Source: Bacteroidaceae bacterium (GTDB lineage: Bacteria; Bacteroidota; Bacteroidia; Bacteroidales; Bacteroidaceae). From it: a stretch of DNA of 48,782 bases. Location of the stretch: positions 1 through 48,782 of the forward strand of contig JAKSIX010000012.1 of assembly GCA_024398595.1 (NCBI GenBank), in the 5' to 3' direction. The position numbers were made by a program, and so were the translations under genes. The notes under the pieces were generated by a model. It made no database searches, was not told where the DNA came from, and saw only the letters and a program-made list of their open reading frames with translations. This document shows positions 8,877-16,288 of this stretch, piece by piece (positions within the stretch are counted from its first letter, which is position 1; each line of letters opens with the position of its first letter).

Positions 8877-8908
8877 CTAAGGTATGAAAACCGCTTGACA
8901 ATGACAAG
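8877..8908 (-). promoter_or_regulatory. Possible promoter of the lipoprotein gene
   Basis: On the minus strand, CTTG (8905-8908) is separated by 20 bases from TACCTTAG (8877-8884). This differs from the Bacteroidota TTTG-N19-21-TAnnTTTG consensus by one base in each box. It lies about 40 bases before the lipoprotein ATG, just after the LysR stop, so the lipoprotein may be transcribed on its own. Confidence 0.35.
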
Positions 8909-8918
8909 TATTGGTATG

Positions 8919-9821
8919 TTAATTTATTGATTCTTTCAGCTGGGACACCATGGGCGATGCGTACAGCATTTTCAGGAACACTTCGCCTGCCTGTTTGTGG
9001 TAAATGCCTTTCAGATAATGCACGCAGCCTACCATATCCCTGCGTACACCCTCCAGAGGCTTGGCTATCAGTGTCGGGTGGTAATGAATGGCCACGGATG
9101 AGAGTATTGTCACAAGGTTCGTGCCTTCCACTATGTTCATGATGATGTTGGGATCGTTCAGTTCAATCTTGATGTTCAGTTTGCTCGTGTCAATGTCAAT
9201 GAAACGCTCGAATGCGCGCCGGGCCTGCAGCCCGCTTCCCGGAAGGGCAATGCCCAGTTTCTGCAAGTCGTTCATTGTGAGCAAGGGACGGTCTGCCATG
9301 GGGTGCTCCTTGCGCATGACCACGCTCAATGCGGAAGTGAACAATACGTCTGACTGTATGATGTCGTATTCCTGTAATGGCTTGAATGCCATTATGAAAT
9401 CCACCTCTTTATTATGAAGCATCTCAAAGAGTTCGGAGGCTGTGTTGTAGTGGATTTTCAGCTTTACGTTAGGATATTTGCGGAGAAAGTCCTTTACCGT
9501 GCCGGTCAGCAGGACACTGAATGAGTGCGTGACACCTATGTCAAGTGTACCGGAGAGTGCTCCGTGAAGGTCGTGCATCTTGTTCTTGCAGTTGTCAGCC
9601 TCGTCGAGTGTCTTTTGGGCGTATGGTAGAAGTTCCATCCCGGCATCGGTGAGCGATACACTGTGCGATGTCCTGGTGAACAGCAATGTTCCAACCTCCG
9701 ATTCCAGTTGGTGTATCTGTTGCGACAGGGTGCCTTGTGTTATGAATAAAGAGTGTGCAGCATCGGTAAAATTCAAATTTTTTGCAACGGTCACAAAATA
9801 TTTCAATTGACGTAATTCCAT
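8919..9821 (-). CDS. LysR-family transcriptional regulator
   Basis: A 300-residue DNA-binding regulator. The N-terminal winged helix-turn-helix covers roughly residues 1-60 (MELRQLKYFVTVAKNLNFTD, then TQGTLSQQIHQLE), followed by a linker helix and a two-lobed effector domain starting near LDIGVTHSF. The start was moved to the ATG at 9821, because the longer reading adds a hydrophobic 30-residue stretch not found in the family. The effector domain has only an isolated cysteine (DMVGC), so it does not look like OxyR. It is transcribed divergently from desulfoferrodoxin with back-to-back promoters, which suggests it may regulate that gene and itself. The effector is unknown. Confidence 0.88.
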   Translation of the reverse strand: MELRQLKYFVTVAKNLNFTDAAHSLFITQGTLSQQIHQLESEVGTLLFTRTSHSVSLTDAGMELLPYAQKTLDEADNCKNKMHDLHGALSGTLDIGVTHSFSVLLTGTVKDFLRKYPNVKLKIHYNTASELFEMLHNKEVDFIMAFKPLQEYDIIQSDVLFTSALSVVMRKEHPMADRPLLTMNDLQKLGIALPGSGLQARRAFERFIDIDTSKLNIKIELNDPNIIMNIVEGTNLVTILSSVAIHYHPTLIAKPLEGVRRDMVGCVHYLKGIYHKQAGEVFLKMLYASPMVSQLKESIN

Positions 9822-9851
9822 AATAATGCGTGATTTATCCTGTTTCTGATA

Positions 9852-9882
9852 CAAATATATTGAAAATATCAATAGCAGCAAT
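9852..9882 (-). promoter_or_regulatory. Promoter of the LysR gene
   Basis: On the minus strand, ATTG (9879-9882) is followed after exactly 19 bases by TATATTTG (9852-9859), matching the Bacteroidota -33/-7 pattern with one mismatch in the upstream box. The predicted transcript starts about 25 bases before the ATG at 9821. Confidence 0.6.
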
Positions 9883-9904
9883 CTAAAAAATGTATAGATT
9901 AACA

Positions 9905-9935
9905 ATTGCAAGCCTGTAATTCACATTTACATTTG
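9905..9935 (+). promoter_or_regulatory. Promoter of desulfoferrodoxin
   Basis: ATTG (9905-9908), a 19-base spacer and TACATTTG (9928-9935) match the Bacteroidota promoter pattern. It mirrors the LysR promoter, with 22 bases between their upstream boxes, so one regulator could act on both. The start of transcription would fall near 9940, giving a leader of about 100 bases that begins at the large stem-loop. Confidence 0.6.
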
Positions 9936-9937
9936 CA

Positions 9938-10008
9938 GTGTCGAAGCCGGTCAGATAACAGACGATGTCTTAGGATCCGGACACTGATGTCTGACCGGCG
10001 GGCGACAC
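9938..10008 (+). promoter_or_regulatory. Structured leader (long stem-loop) of desulfoferrodoxin
   Basis: A 71-base imperfect hairpin: GTGTCG (9938-9943) pairs with CGACAC (10003-10008), and GCCGGTCAGA (9946-9955) pairs perfectly with TCTGACCGGC (9990-9999). The two helices are separated by a small internal loop. The 34-base apical part can form smaller stems. CAGAC (9959-9963) can pair alternatively with GTCTG (9989-9993), which competes with the main stem. The GC-rich element stands out in an AT-rich spacer. It may be a regulatory 5' leader, an mRNA stabiliser or, as DNA, an operator. No known riboswitch class is recognised. Confidence 0.5.
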
Positions 10009-10040
10009 CCAAAGTTATTGATTTAATAGAATTATTTATT

Positions 10041-10487
10041 ATGGCAACAAAATTTTTCAAATGTGAGACTTGCGGTAATGTGGTGGTTAAGTTTGTTGAC
10101 AGCGGTGTCGTGCCATTTTGCTGCGGTGATGAGATGACTGAACTGAAGTCAGGGTCTACTGATGGCAAATTTGAATATCATCTTCCTGTAGTTGAACAAC
10201 TTGACGATTGTAAAGTAAAGGTGCGCATAGGTGCGGAACCACATCCTATGACTGATGAACACCACATAATGTTCATATATATTGAGACTGAGAAGGGAGG
10301 GCAGCTCAGGTATCTGAAACCTGGAGACAAACCTGAAGCCGTATTTGTATGTAAAGAAAAATTGTTATCGGTATATGCGTATTGCAATAAACACGGGTTA
10401 TGGAGAACTGATGTTGATGCGGATTGTAAGTTGGAAAACAGGTCTTGCAAATCAGATTCAGATCGTCAGTGCTGTTTTTTCGGGTAA
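10041..10487 (+). CDS. dfx: Desulfoferrodoxin (superoxide reductase)
   Basis: Reduces superoxide to hydrogen peroxide without releasing oxygen, a defence used by anaerobes. The N-terminal desulforedoxin-like centre has Cys8, Cys11, Cys27 and Cys28; the catalytic iron site has His47, His68, His74, Cys115 and His118, with Glu45 beside it, all in the pattern of two-iron desulfoferrodoxins. The start is the ATG at 10041 (MATKFFKCETCGN); the longer open frame upstream is the leader region. The chain runs about 22 residues past the usual end, adding four cysteines (129, 136, 144, 145) and ending CCFFG. It is divergent from a LysR regulator, and a hairpin follows the stop. Confidence 0.93.
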   Translation: MATKFFKCETCGNVVVKFVDSGVVPFCCGDEMTELKSGSTDGKFEYHLPVVEQLDDCKVKVRIGAEPHPMTDEHHIMFIYIETEKGGQLRYLKPGDKPEAVFVCKEKLLSVYAYCNKHGLWRTDVDADCKLENRSCKSDSDRQCCFFG

Positions 10488-10491
10488 GCCG

Positions 10492-10517
10492 GCAAACATT
10501 CGGTTGTTTGCTGTTTT
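10492..10517 (+). terminator. Terminator-like hairpin after dfx
   Basis: GCAAACA (10492-10498) pairs with TGTTTGC (10505-10511) around a 6-base loop and is followed by TGTTTT. It begins just after the dfx stop and lies before the lipocalin gene, so it probably ends most dfx transcripts. Confidence 0.5.
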
Positions 10518-10543
10518 GATAACTAATTAATTGAGATTTGACT

Positions 10544-11089
10544 ATGAAACGTAATATGTTACTTTGGATTCTTGTTATGTTCACAGCTTTATCCTGTACT
10601 GCACGTAAGGTGGATAATACCCCGGTTCCATCGCTTGACCTTCAGCGGTATCTTGGGAAGTGGTATGAGATTGCCAGATACGACCACAGTTTTGAACGTG
10701 GCATATATTTCCCCATAGCGACTTATTCTATGGACAGTGACGGTTCGATAAGGGTCGTCAATACCGGAATCAGGAAAGGCAAGACAAAGATATCTGTTGG
10801 CAGGGCCAAGACTACTGACACAGCAGGCCTGCTCAGAGTGTCGTTCTTCGAGCCGTTTTATTCGGACTACAGGGTGCTGATGCTTACCGATGATTACCGG
10901 AATGCGCTTGTAGGCTCAGGCTCATCGAAGTACCTGTGGATTCTGTCACGCGATTCTGTGATACCTATGCAGGTGAAGTACCAGATTCTGACAGAGGCCT
11001 GCCGTCGCGGTTACGATGTGAACAGCCTTGTCTGGATGGAGCAGCAGAAGGATTACGAGAACGCAGATAACTGGACTGCAGAGAAATGA
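10544..11089 (+). CDS. blc: Lipocalin-family outer-membrane lipoprotein
   Basis: A 181-residue lipoprotein: signal peptide MKRNMLLWILVMFTALSC with lipidated Cys18. The mature part carries the lipocalin signature LGKWYEIARYDHSFERG (Gly38, Trp40), a YSMDSDGSIRVVN strand and a C-terminal helix region (YQILTEACRRGYDVN), all as in bacterial lipocalin Blc, which binds lysophospholipids or fatty acids at the outer membrane. The ATG at 10544 was chosen over an in-frame TTG six bases earlier. It follows dfx by 56 bases, which include a terminator-like hairpin. It converges on the DUF349 gene with a 6-base gap, and a hairpin spans both ends. Confidence 0.88.
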   Translation: MKRNMLLWILVMFTALSCTARKVDNTPVPSLDLQRYLGKWYEIARYDHSFERGIYFPIATYSMDSDGSIRVVNTGIRKGKTKISVGRAKTTDTAGLLRVSFFEPFYSDYRVLMLTDDYRNALVGSGSSKYLWILSRDSVIPMQVKYQILTEACRRGYDVNSLVWMEQQKDYENADNWTAEK

Positions 11090-11110
11090 GAGCGGTTATT
11101 CCCCGCTCTC
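11088..11110. terminator. Hairpin shared by convergent lipocalin and DUF349 gene ends
   Basis: GAGAGCGG (11088-11095) and CCGCTCTC (11103-11110) form a perfect 8-bp stem with a 7-base loop, spanning the stop of the lipocalin gene and the stop and last codons of the DUF349 gene. There is no strong T-run on either side, so it may act as a bidirectional 3'-end stabiliser or partial terminator. Confidence 0.4.
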
Positions 11111-12937
11111 CTCTGACCCCAGCGATTTAATCTGATTGAGAAGATCGGCAGCCTCTTCCTTGAGTCTGTTGATCTTTTCCTGTATGCTATTGACAAGCTT
11201 GTTCCCTGATTTGCTTGACGTGCTCAGGAAACCGAGGTTGTTCTCGTATGTCTGTATTTCGTTTTTGAGTGCTTCATACTGGCGTGACAGTTTCTCCAAT
11301 GGAGTCTCGCTTGCCTGACGTCTCTGACCGCCGCGACGGTTAGTGTCGCGCAGATTGACGGTGGATGACAGAATGTCGGTAAGACGGCGGAACTCCTTGA
11401 TGATGCTGTCCTTGTGCTTGAATGGCACGTGACCTATGCTGTTCCATTCGGATATGAGTTCCTGTATTTCCTCAACGTCTGTCTCGGACAGTGTTGACGG
11501 ATCGTAGTTGCTGAGTTTCTCAAGAATCTCTTTTTTTGCCTTGAGGTTCGAGCTCTCTTCGGTGCGCTGGCTGCTCAAGGTGCTGTTGCGGTTCTCAAAG
11601 AAGACATCGCAGGCATCATTGAAGCGCTTCCAGATGCTTGCTGAATATTTCTTTGCCACAGGGCCTATGTTTTTCCATTCCTGACGGAGTTCGGCTATCT
11701 TCTCGGCCGTAGCCTTCCATTCGGTGCTTCCCTTCAGGGCCTCCACCTGCTCACAGAGTTTGAGTTTCTTCTCAAGGTTCTGCCCCATATCGTCCTTGGC
11801 CTGTTTGAAGAACTCGGCCTTGCCGGTGAAGAACTTGTCGCAGGCGGCACGGAATCTTTCGAATATTCTGGAGTTGGTTTTCTGCGAGGTGCGGCCTATG
11901 CTCTTCCATTTCTCCTGCAGTGCTATGATTTCCTGTGTCTTGTCGTTCCAGTCCTGATATTTGGTCAGTGTGGTACAGTCAATGCTCTCGACGGCCTCGC
12001 ACAAAGCTGTCTTCTGCTCAAGATTCTCCTGTTCCTTCTGCTTCAACTCATCGAAATGCTGCTGGTGACGGCGGTTGATTATGGTTGATGCCGCCTTGAA
12101 GCGGTTCCATATCTCTTCGCGAAGATCCTTTGCCACAGGGCCTATCTCGCGGTACTCCTGATGCATTTTCTGCAATTGATGGAAGGCAGAGACTATGTCT
12201 TCCTGATTAGCGAGGGACTCGGCCTGCTCGCAGAGCTTTATCTTTGACTCAAGGTTCTTTTTGAAATCGTATTCTCTGAACTCGGCATTGATTTTCTGTA
12301 TGTCGTAGAACTGCTCGGCATATTGCTGGAATGACTTCCAAAGCTCGTTTGCCTTGTCCGCCGGAATTTCCTTTATATCCTTCCATTCCTGCAGAAGATC
12401 GCGGAATTCGTTGTATGACGCAGCCCCGGTGTTGGCTTTTTCGATAAGTGTCTTGAGCTTGTCAAGTATTTGGAGCTTGCGTGCATAGTTCTCTTTGCGG
12501 AAAGCCTCAAGAGCTTCCTGGGCGGCTGCGCGTTTCTCGCGTATGATGTTCATCAGTTTCTTGTACTGTTCTTCCACAGGGTTAGGCACCGGTGAATACT
12601 CTCCGGCCACGCCGCCGGCCTGAATGAAATCCTGATAACTCTTTTCCTGCTCTGTCTTGAGGAAACGGTAGAAACTCTGCTTCAGCATATCCAGTTCCTG
12701 ACGCGGTGAATTTGTCGGATCCTCCAGAATATCCTGCAGACGTGTTATTACGTCATCCATGGATTTGGGCTGCTCCAAATCCGGTGCCTCTTCCTGCCGT
12801 GCGGAATCCGGACATTCCATACCTGTCGGGTTTTCAATACTCTCTGCCTGATTTTCCTGTATGGCAGTGTTGTCAATCGTGTCTTCTGCCACCTGTCCGG
12901 CAGCTGCGATCATCTCATTCTGAACTTGGTCACTCAT
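11096..12937 (-). CDS. DUF349 repeat protein
   Basis: A long, highly charged, helical protein of 613 residues. At least five DUF349-type repeats are visible through recurring W..I/G..P....IW..F motifs: EWKDIKEIPADKANELW, EYREIGPVAKDLREEIW, KWKSIGRTSQKTNSRIF, EWKNIGPVAKKYSASIW and EWNSIGHVPFKHKD. The N-terminal 90 residues are acidic and Gln/Glu-rich, probably disordered; the C-terminus is coiled-coil-like. The function of DUF349 proteins in Bacteroidota is unknown. The ATG at 12937 (MSDQ) is preferred over a TTG at 12946. No signal peptide is seen, so it is likely cytoplasmic. It stands alone between a convergent lipocalin and an upstream membrane protein gene. Confidence 0.88.
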   Translation of the reverse strand: MSDQVQNEMIAAAGQVAEDTIDNTAIQENQAESIENPTGMECPDSARQEEAPDLEQPKSMDDVITRLQDILEDPTNSPRQELDMLKQSFYRFLKTEQEKSYQDFIQAGGVAGEYSPVPNPVEEQYKKLMNIIREKRAAAQEALEAFRKENYARKLQILDKLKTLIEKANTGAASYNEFRDLLQEWKDIKEIPADKANELWKSFQQYAEQFYDIQKINAEFREYDFKKNLESKIKLCEQAESLANQEDIVSAFHQLQKMHQEYREIGPVAKDLREEIWNRFKAASTIINRRHQQHFDELKQKEQENLEQKTALCEAVESIDCTTLTKYQDWNDKTQEIIALQEKWKSIGRTSQKTNSRIFERFRAACDKFFTGKAEFFKQAKDDMGQNLEKKLKLCEQVEALKGSTEWKATAEKIAELRQEWKNIGPVAKKYSASIWKRFNDACDVFFENRNSTLSSQRTEESSNLKAKKEILEKLSNYDPSTLSETDVEEIQELISEWNSIGHVPFKHKDSIIKEFRRLTDILSSTVNLRDTNRRGGQRRQASETPLEKLSRQYEALKNEIQTYENNLGFLSTSSKSGNKLVNSIQEKINRLKEEAADLLNQIKSLGSEESGE

Positions 12938-13017
12938 GTTGAACAATTATTTCAAATGCAAAGTGCAAATAAAAACAAATTAATCCGAAAAATCGTAGAA
13001 AGTCGTCAGAAATGTAT

Positions 13018-14007
13018 TTATGTCCTCTTGACGAAGTGCAATGCTATCCAGGCGATTGCTCCGCATAACAGATATGTGGCGGTCTGTGCGGTGTGCAGTA
13101 CGAGGGCGAATGTCTGCGCATCGGTCTGACCGATTCCGTATAACACCAGCATACTTGTCACCGCGAAATGCCAGGGCCCGGCCCCGTTTGGCGTGGGGAC
13201 GAGTACTGCAATGCTGCCTGCCACGAAGCAGACGAGCCCGGCGATGGGACCTACGCCTGCGATGGAGTCTATGCAGAAGAATGCGGCATACATTTCCAGA
13301 TAATAGCATATCCATATTCCTGTGGAGTATGCGAGGAACAGGGGCAGTCTGTCTATCTGTCGGAGTGAGACGAATCCTGCCCAAAAACCCTTGATGAAGC
13401 CGAGTATGCGCTCCCACAGCCTGAATCTGATGCGGACTATGCAGAATATGGCCACCAGCACTGCGGCGGCAATCCATAGCCAGATATGCGGGTCTGCCGG
13501 AGTCTCTGCTGTTTCAGTGACGGCGGTACTTCCGTAAATGCCTGCCTTCCCGGCAAAAAGGTCTATGAACATTTTCCTCTGCGTGACCACTGTGATGACG
13601 GTAAGCAGCAGGAGAAATATGAAATCGACGAATCTTTCCGCCACGAGTGTACCGAAACTCTTGCTGAACGGGACTTTGTTGTTCCTGTCGAGGATGGCGC
13701 AACGGCATATCTCGCCTATGCGTGGAACGATTATGTTGGCCGCATAGCCTGTGAATACGGTCAGTATGGAGTCGCGGACAGGTACCTTGCAGCCGATGGG
13801 ATCCAGCAGCAGATTCCAGCGCAGTCCTCTGAGCAATGGGCCGATTGCACTGCAGAGCAGGGCAAGCCAGAGCCAGCCGAGTCTCATTTCCGCAATGCCG
13901 CTCCAGAATTCCGAGAAATCGTAGTCGCGATACACGAAGTATAGTATCACGGCAGATATTGCGAGTGATATGCCGACCTTGATGATGTTTGACGTAATCT
14001 TTTTCAT
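13018..14007 (-). CDS. Flippase-like membrane protein (lysylphosphatidylglycerol synthase TM family)
   Basis: A 329-residue integral membrane protein with about eight hydrophobic segments, starting with KVGISLAISAVILYFVYRDY near the N-terminus. It resembles the UPF0104/AglD-like flippase family related to the membrane part of MprF. Family features include LLRGLRWNLLL after the second segment, VFTGYAANIIVPRIGEICRC and a C-terminal PTPNGAGPWHFAV motif. No aminoacyl-transfer domain is attached, so lipid translocation or glycolipid export is only inferred. A good minus-strand promoter lies 80-110 bases upstream. It shares the 129-base divergent region with rsmA. Confidence 0.82.
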   Translation of the reverse strand: MKKITSNIIKVGISLAISAVILYFVYRDYDFSEFWSGIAEMRLGWLWLALLCSAIGPLLRGLRWNLLLDPIGCKVPVRDSILTVFTGYAANIIVPRIGEICRCAILDRNNKVPFSKSFGTLVAERFVDFIFLLLLTVITVVTQRKMFIDLFAGKAGIYGSTAVTETAETPADPHIWLWIAAAVLVAIFCIVRIRFRLWERILGFIKGFWAGFVSLRQIDRLPLFLAYSTGIWICYYLEMYAAFFCIDSIAGVGPIAGLVCFVAGSIAVLVPTPNGAGPWHFAVTSMLVLYGIGQTDAQTFALVLHTAQTATYLLCGAIAWIALHFVKRT

Positions 14008-14038
14008 AGGAAGGGATTCGCTTTTGGGATAGTTTGCT

Positions 14039-14046
14039 TAATTTTG
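14039..14046 (+). promoter_or_regulatory. Possible -7 box for rsmA
   Basis: TAATTTTG matches the TAnnTTTG box about 90 bases before the rsmA ATG. No good TTTG box sits 19-21 bases upstream, so the assignment is tentative. Confidence 0.3.
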
Positions 14047-14058
14047 CGGCGTCGTGGG

Positions 14059-14070
14059 CAGTACGTACTG
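14059..14070. promoter_or_regulatory. Perfect 12-bp palindrome between flippase gene and rsmA
   Basis: CAGTACGTACTG is a perfect palindrome in the divergent spacer, lying downstream of the flippase-gene promoter on the minus strand and upstream of rsmA on the plus strand. It could be a dimeric protein site. No second copy was noticed in the window. Confidence 0.25.
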
Positions 14071-14085
14071 GCGTGAACGTGGCGG

Positions 14086-14117
14086 CAAAGTTAGCTGTTA
14101 TTTTGGATATAAGCAAC
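14086..14117 (-). promoter_or_regulatory. Promoter of the flippase-like gene
   Basis: On the minus strand, GTTG (14114-14117), 20 bases, then TAACTTTG (14086-14093), a close match to the Bacteroidota promoter. Transcription would begin near 14080, about 70 bases before the ATG at 14007. Confidence 0.55.
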
Positions 14118-14136
14118 CATTGTATGGACGATTCTG

Positions 14137-14919
14137 ATGCGGATTGTAAGACCGAAGAAGGCTTTAGGGCAGCATTTCCTGACGGATATGGGAATTGCGC
14201 AGTCCATTGCGGACACAGTGGATTGCAGTCCTTCTCTTCCCATCCTTGAGATAGGACCGGGCACGGGTGTGCTCACTCAGTTCCTTATTGGAAAGGACAG
14301 AGAATTCAAGACTGTCGAACTGGACAGCGAATCGGTGTGCTATCTGCGTTCGGCCTATCCGCAGCTCGGCGACAATCTGATAGAAGGCGATTTCCTCCGT
14401 CTGAACCTCAGTGAACTGTTTGATGGCGGGAAATTCCTGCTTACGGGAAACTATCCGTATAATATCTCATCCCAGATATTCTTCAAGATGCTGGATAATA
14501 TGGAACTGATACCGTGCTGTACAGGTATGGTGCAGCGAGAGGTGGCGCAGCGTATATGTGCCGCACCGGGCAATAAGGCTTATGGAATACTCAGTGTGCT
14601 GTTGCAGGCATGGTACGATGCGGAGTATCTTTTTACCGTAGGACCTGAGGTGTTCAATCCACCTCCAAAAGTCCACAGTGCAGTCATAAGGCTGACCCGC
14701 AATGGCAGAGTCGGGCTGGGATGCAATGCTGAACTGTTCAAGAGAGTTGTCAAGGGTACTTTCAACCAGCGTCGTAAGATGATACGGAATTCAATCCGTT
14801 CGTGTATCGGCAAGGAATCGCCTCTCCCGTCGTGCCAGTGGCTGGACAAACGTCCGGAACAGCTGTCTGTCCGGGACTTTATAGAACTGACAAATCTGAT
14901 TGACGGAAAAGAAGCGTAG
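14137..14919 (+). CDS. rsmA: 16S rRNA dimethyladenosine transferase
   Basis: Dimethylates two adjacent adenines in the 3' terminal hairpin of 16S rRNA during small-subunit maturation (RsmA/KsgA). The start region PKKALGQHFL is the family signature. The S-adenosylmethionine loop EIGPGTG is at residues 38-44 and the catalytic motif appears as GNYPYNISS (104-112), with Tyr in place of the more usual Leu. The 260-residue length is normal. The next gene, mgtE, begins 6 bases after its stop, so the two are likely co-transcribed. Confidence 0.95.
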   Translation: MRIVRPKKALGQHFLTDMGIAQSIADTVDCSPSLPILEIGPGTGVLTQFLIGKDREFKTVELDSESVCYLRSAYPQLGDNLIEGDFLRLNLSELFDGGKFLLTGNYPYNISSQIFFKMLDNMELIPCCTGMVQREVAQRICAAPGNKAYGILSVLLQAWYDAEYLFTVGPEVFNPPPKVHSAVIRLTRNGRVGLGCNAELFKRVVKGTFNQRRKMIRNSIRSCIGKESPLPSCQWLDKRPEQLSVRDFIELTNLIDGKEA

Positions 14920-14925
14920 GAAGTT

Positions 14926-16278
14926 ATGGAGAAGGAATTTATAGATAATATACAGCCTCTGATAGAGCGGAAGGATGCTGACAGACTCAAGGCCATTCTG
15001 GAGGATCTGCACCCTGCCGACATAGCCGAGCTGTGCAATACACTTGATGTTGACGAGGCACGTTTCATATATTCCCTGTTGGACAATGAAACTGCCGCAG
15101 ATGTCCTCATCGAGATGGACGAGGATGTACGGCGCGAGTATCTGGACCTGTTGCCGTCCGAGACCATTGCGAAGGAATTCATTGACTATATGGATACTGA
15201 CGATGCCGTCGATATCATACAGGAGATGGATGAGGACAAGCAGGAGGAGGTGCTTGCACATATTGGGGATATTGGGCAGGCGAGCGACATCGTTGATCTG
15301 CTTCAGTATGATGAGAATACTGCCGGTGGTCTTATGGGTACCGAAATGGTGGTTGTGAACGAGAATATGAGTATGCCGGAATGTCTTCAGGAGATGCGCA
15401 AGCAGGCTGAGGATATGGACGAGATATATAATGTATATGTCGTTGATAATGACGGCCGTCTGAAGGGCGTATTCCCATTGAAGAAGATGATTACCAATCC
15501 GTCAGTTTCGAAGGTGAAGTACGTGATGGACGAGAATCTGTTCTCCACCAAGGTAGATACTCCGATAGATGATGTGGTACAGCTCATTGAAAAATATGAC
15601 CTTGTGGCGGTGCCTGTGATAGACAGCATTGGCAGGCTTCAGGGACAGATTACGGTTGACGATGTGATTGATGAGCTGCGTGACCAGCAGGAACACGATT
15701 ACCAGATGGCCTCGGGTATCACAGGTGATGTGGAGACTGCCGACAGTGTCTGGCGTCAGATGTCCGCGCGTATACCGTGGCTGCTGATTGGTATGCTGGG
15801 CGGTATAGCGAATTCATTGCTGCTCGGAAGGTTTGAGAACACGTTTGCCACGTATGCAGGACTGCTGCTGTTCATACCGATGATAGGAGGGACAGGCGGC
15901 AATGTGGGTACGCAGTCGTCGGCTCTGGTTGTACAGGGCCTTGCCAATGGTTCCCTCAATACCTTCAATATATGGAAGCAGGTGTTCAAGGAGTCTCTGG
16001 TGGCGCTGATGAATGCTATTGCCCTGTCGGGCATAGTGCTGACCTACAACATCTTCAGATTCGGCATAGACGCTCCTGTCACGTGGGCAGTGCCTGTGAG
16101 TATGTTCATTCTTGTTGTAGTGGGTACGCTTTGGGGTACGCTTCTGCCATTGCTGTTCGAGAAAATACATATCGATCCGGCCATTGCAACCGGTCCGTTT
16201 GTGCAGATTACGAATGACCTGTTGGGAATAGCAATATATATTGCGGTGATTATGCTGATCAACGGTATAGGCGTTTAA
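14926..16278 (+). CDS. mgtE: Magnesium transporter MgtE
   Basis: Inner-membrane Mg2+ channel of 450 residues. The N-terminal superhelical domain (about 1-130; HPADIAELCNTLD, LLPSETIAKEFIDYM) and a CBS pair (about 135-250) form the cytoplasmic Mg2+ sensor. Five hydrophobic segments follow from about residue 283, with the pore motifs PMIGGTGGNVGTQSSAL and a C-terminal ATGPFVQITNDLLG carrying the conserved acidic residue. The 6-base gap after rsmA leaves no room for an M-box riboswitch, so Mg2+ control is probably through the protein's own sensor. meaB follows after 10 bases. Confidence 0.94.
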   Translation: MEKEFIDNIQPLIERKDADRLKAILEDLHPADIAELCNTLDVDEARFIYSLLDNETAADVLIEMDEDVRREYLDLLPSETIAKEFIDYMDTDDAVDIIQEMDEDKQEEVLAHIGDIGQASDIVDLLQYDENTAGGLMGTEMVVVNENMSMPECLQEMRKQAEDMDEIYNVYVVDNDGRLKGVFPLKKMITNPSVSKVKYVMDENLFSTKVDTPIDDVVQLIEKYDLVAVPVIDSIGRLQGQITVDDVIDELRDQQEHDYQMASGITGDVETADSVWRQMSARIPWLLIGMLGGIANSLLLGRFENTFATYAGLLLFIPMIGGTGGNVGTQSSALVVQGLANGSLNTFNIWKQVFKESLVALMNAIALSGIVLTYNIFRFGIDAPVTWAVPVSMFILVVVGTLWGTLLPLLFEKIHIDPAIATGPFVQITNDLLGIAIYIAVIMLINGIGV

Positions 16279-16288
16279 TTGAATTCTT

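Noticed and set aside
8919-9821. OxyR identity for the LysR regulator next to dfx
   Set aside because: The effector domain lacks the paired redox cysteines of OxyR and the N-terminus differs from Bacteroides OxyR as I know it.
14920-14925. Mg2+ riboswitch (M-box) before mgtE
   Set aside because: Only six bases separate rsmA and mgtE, so there is no room for such an element.
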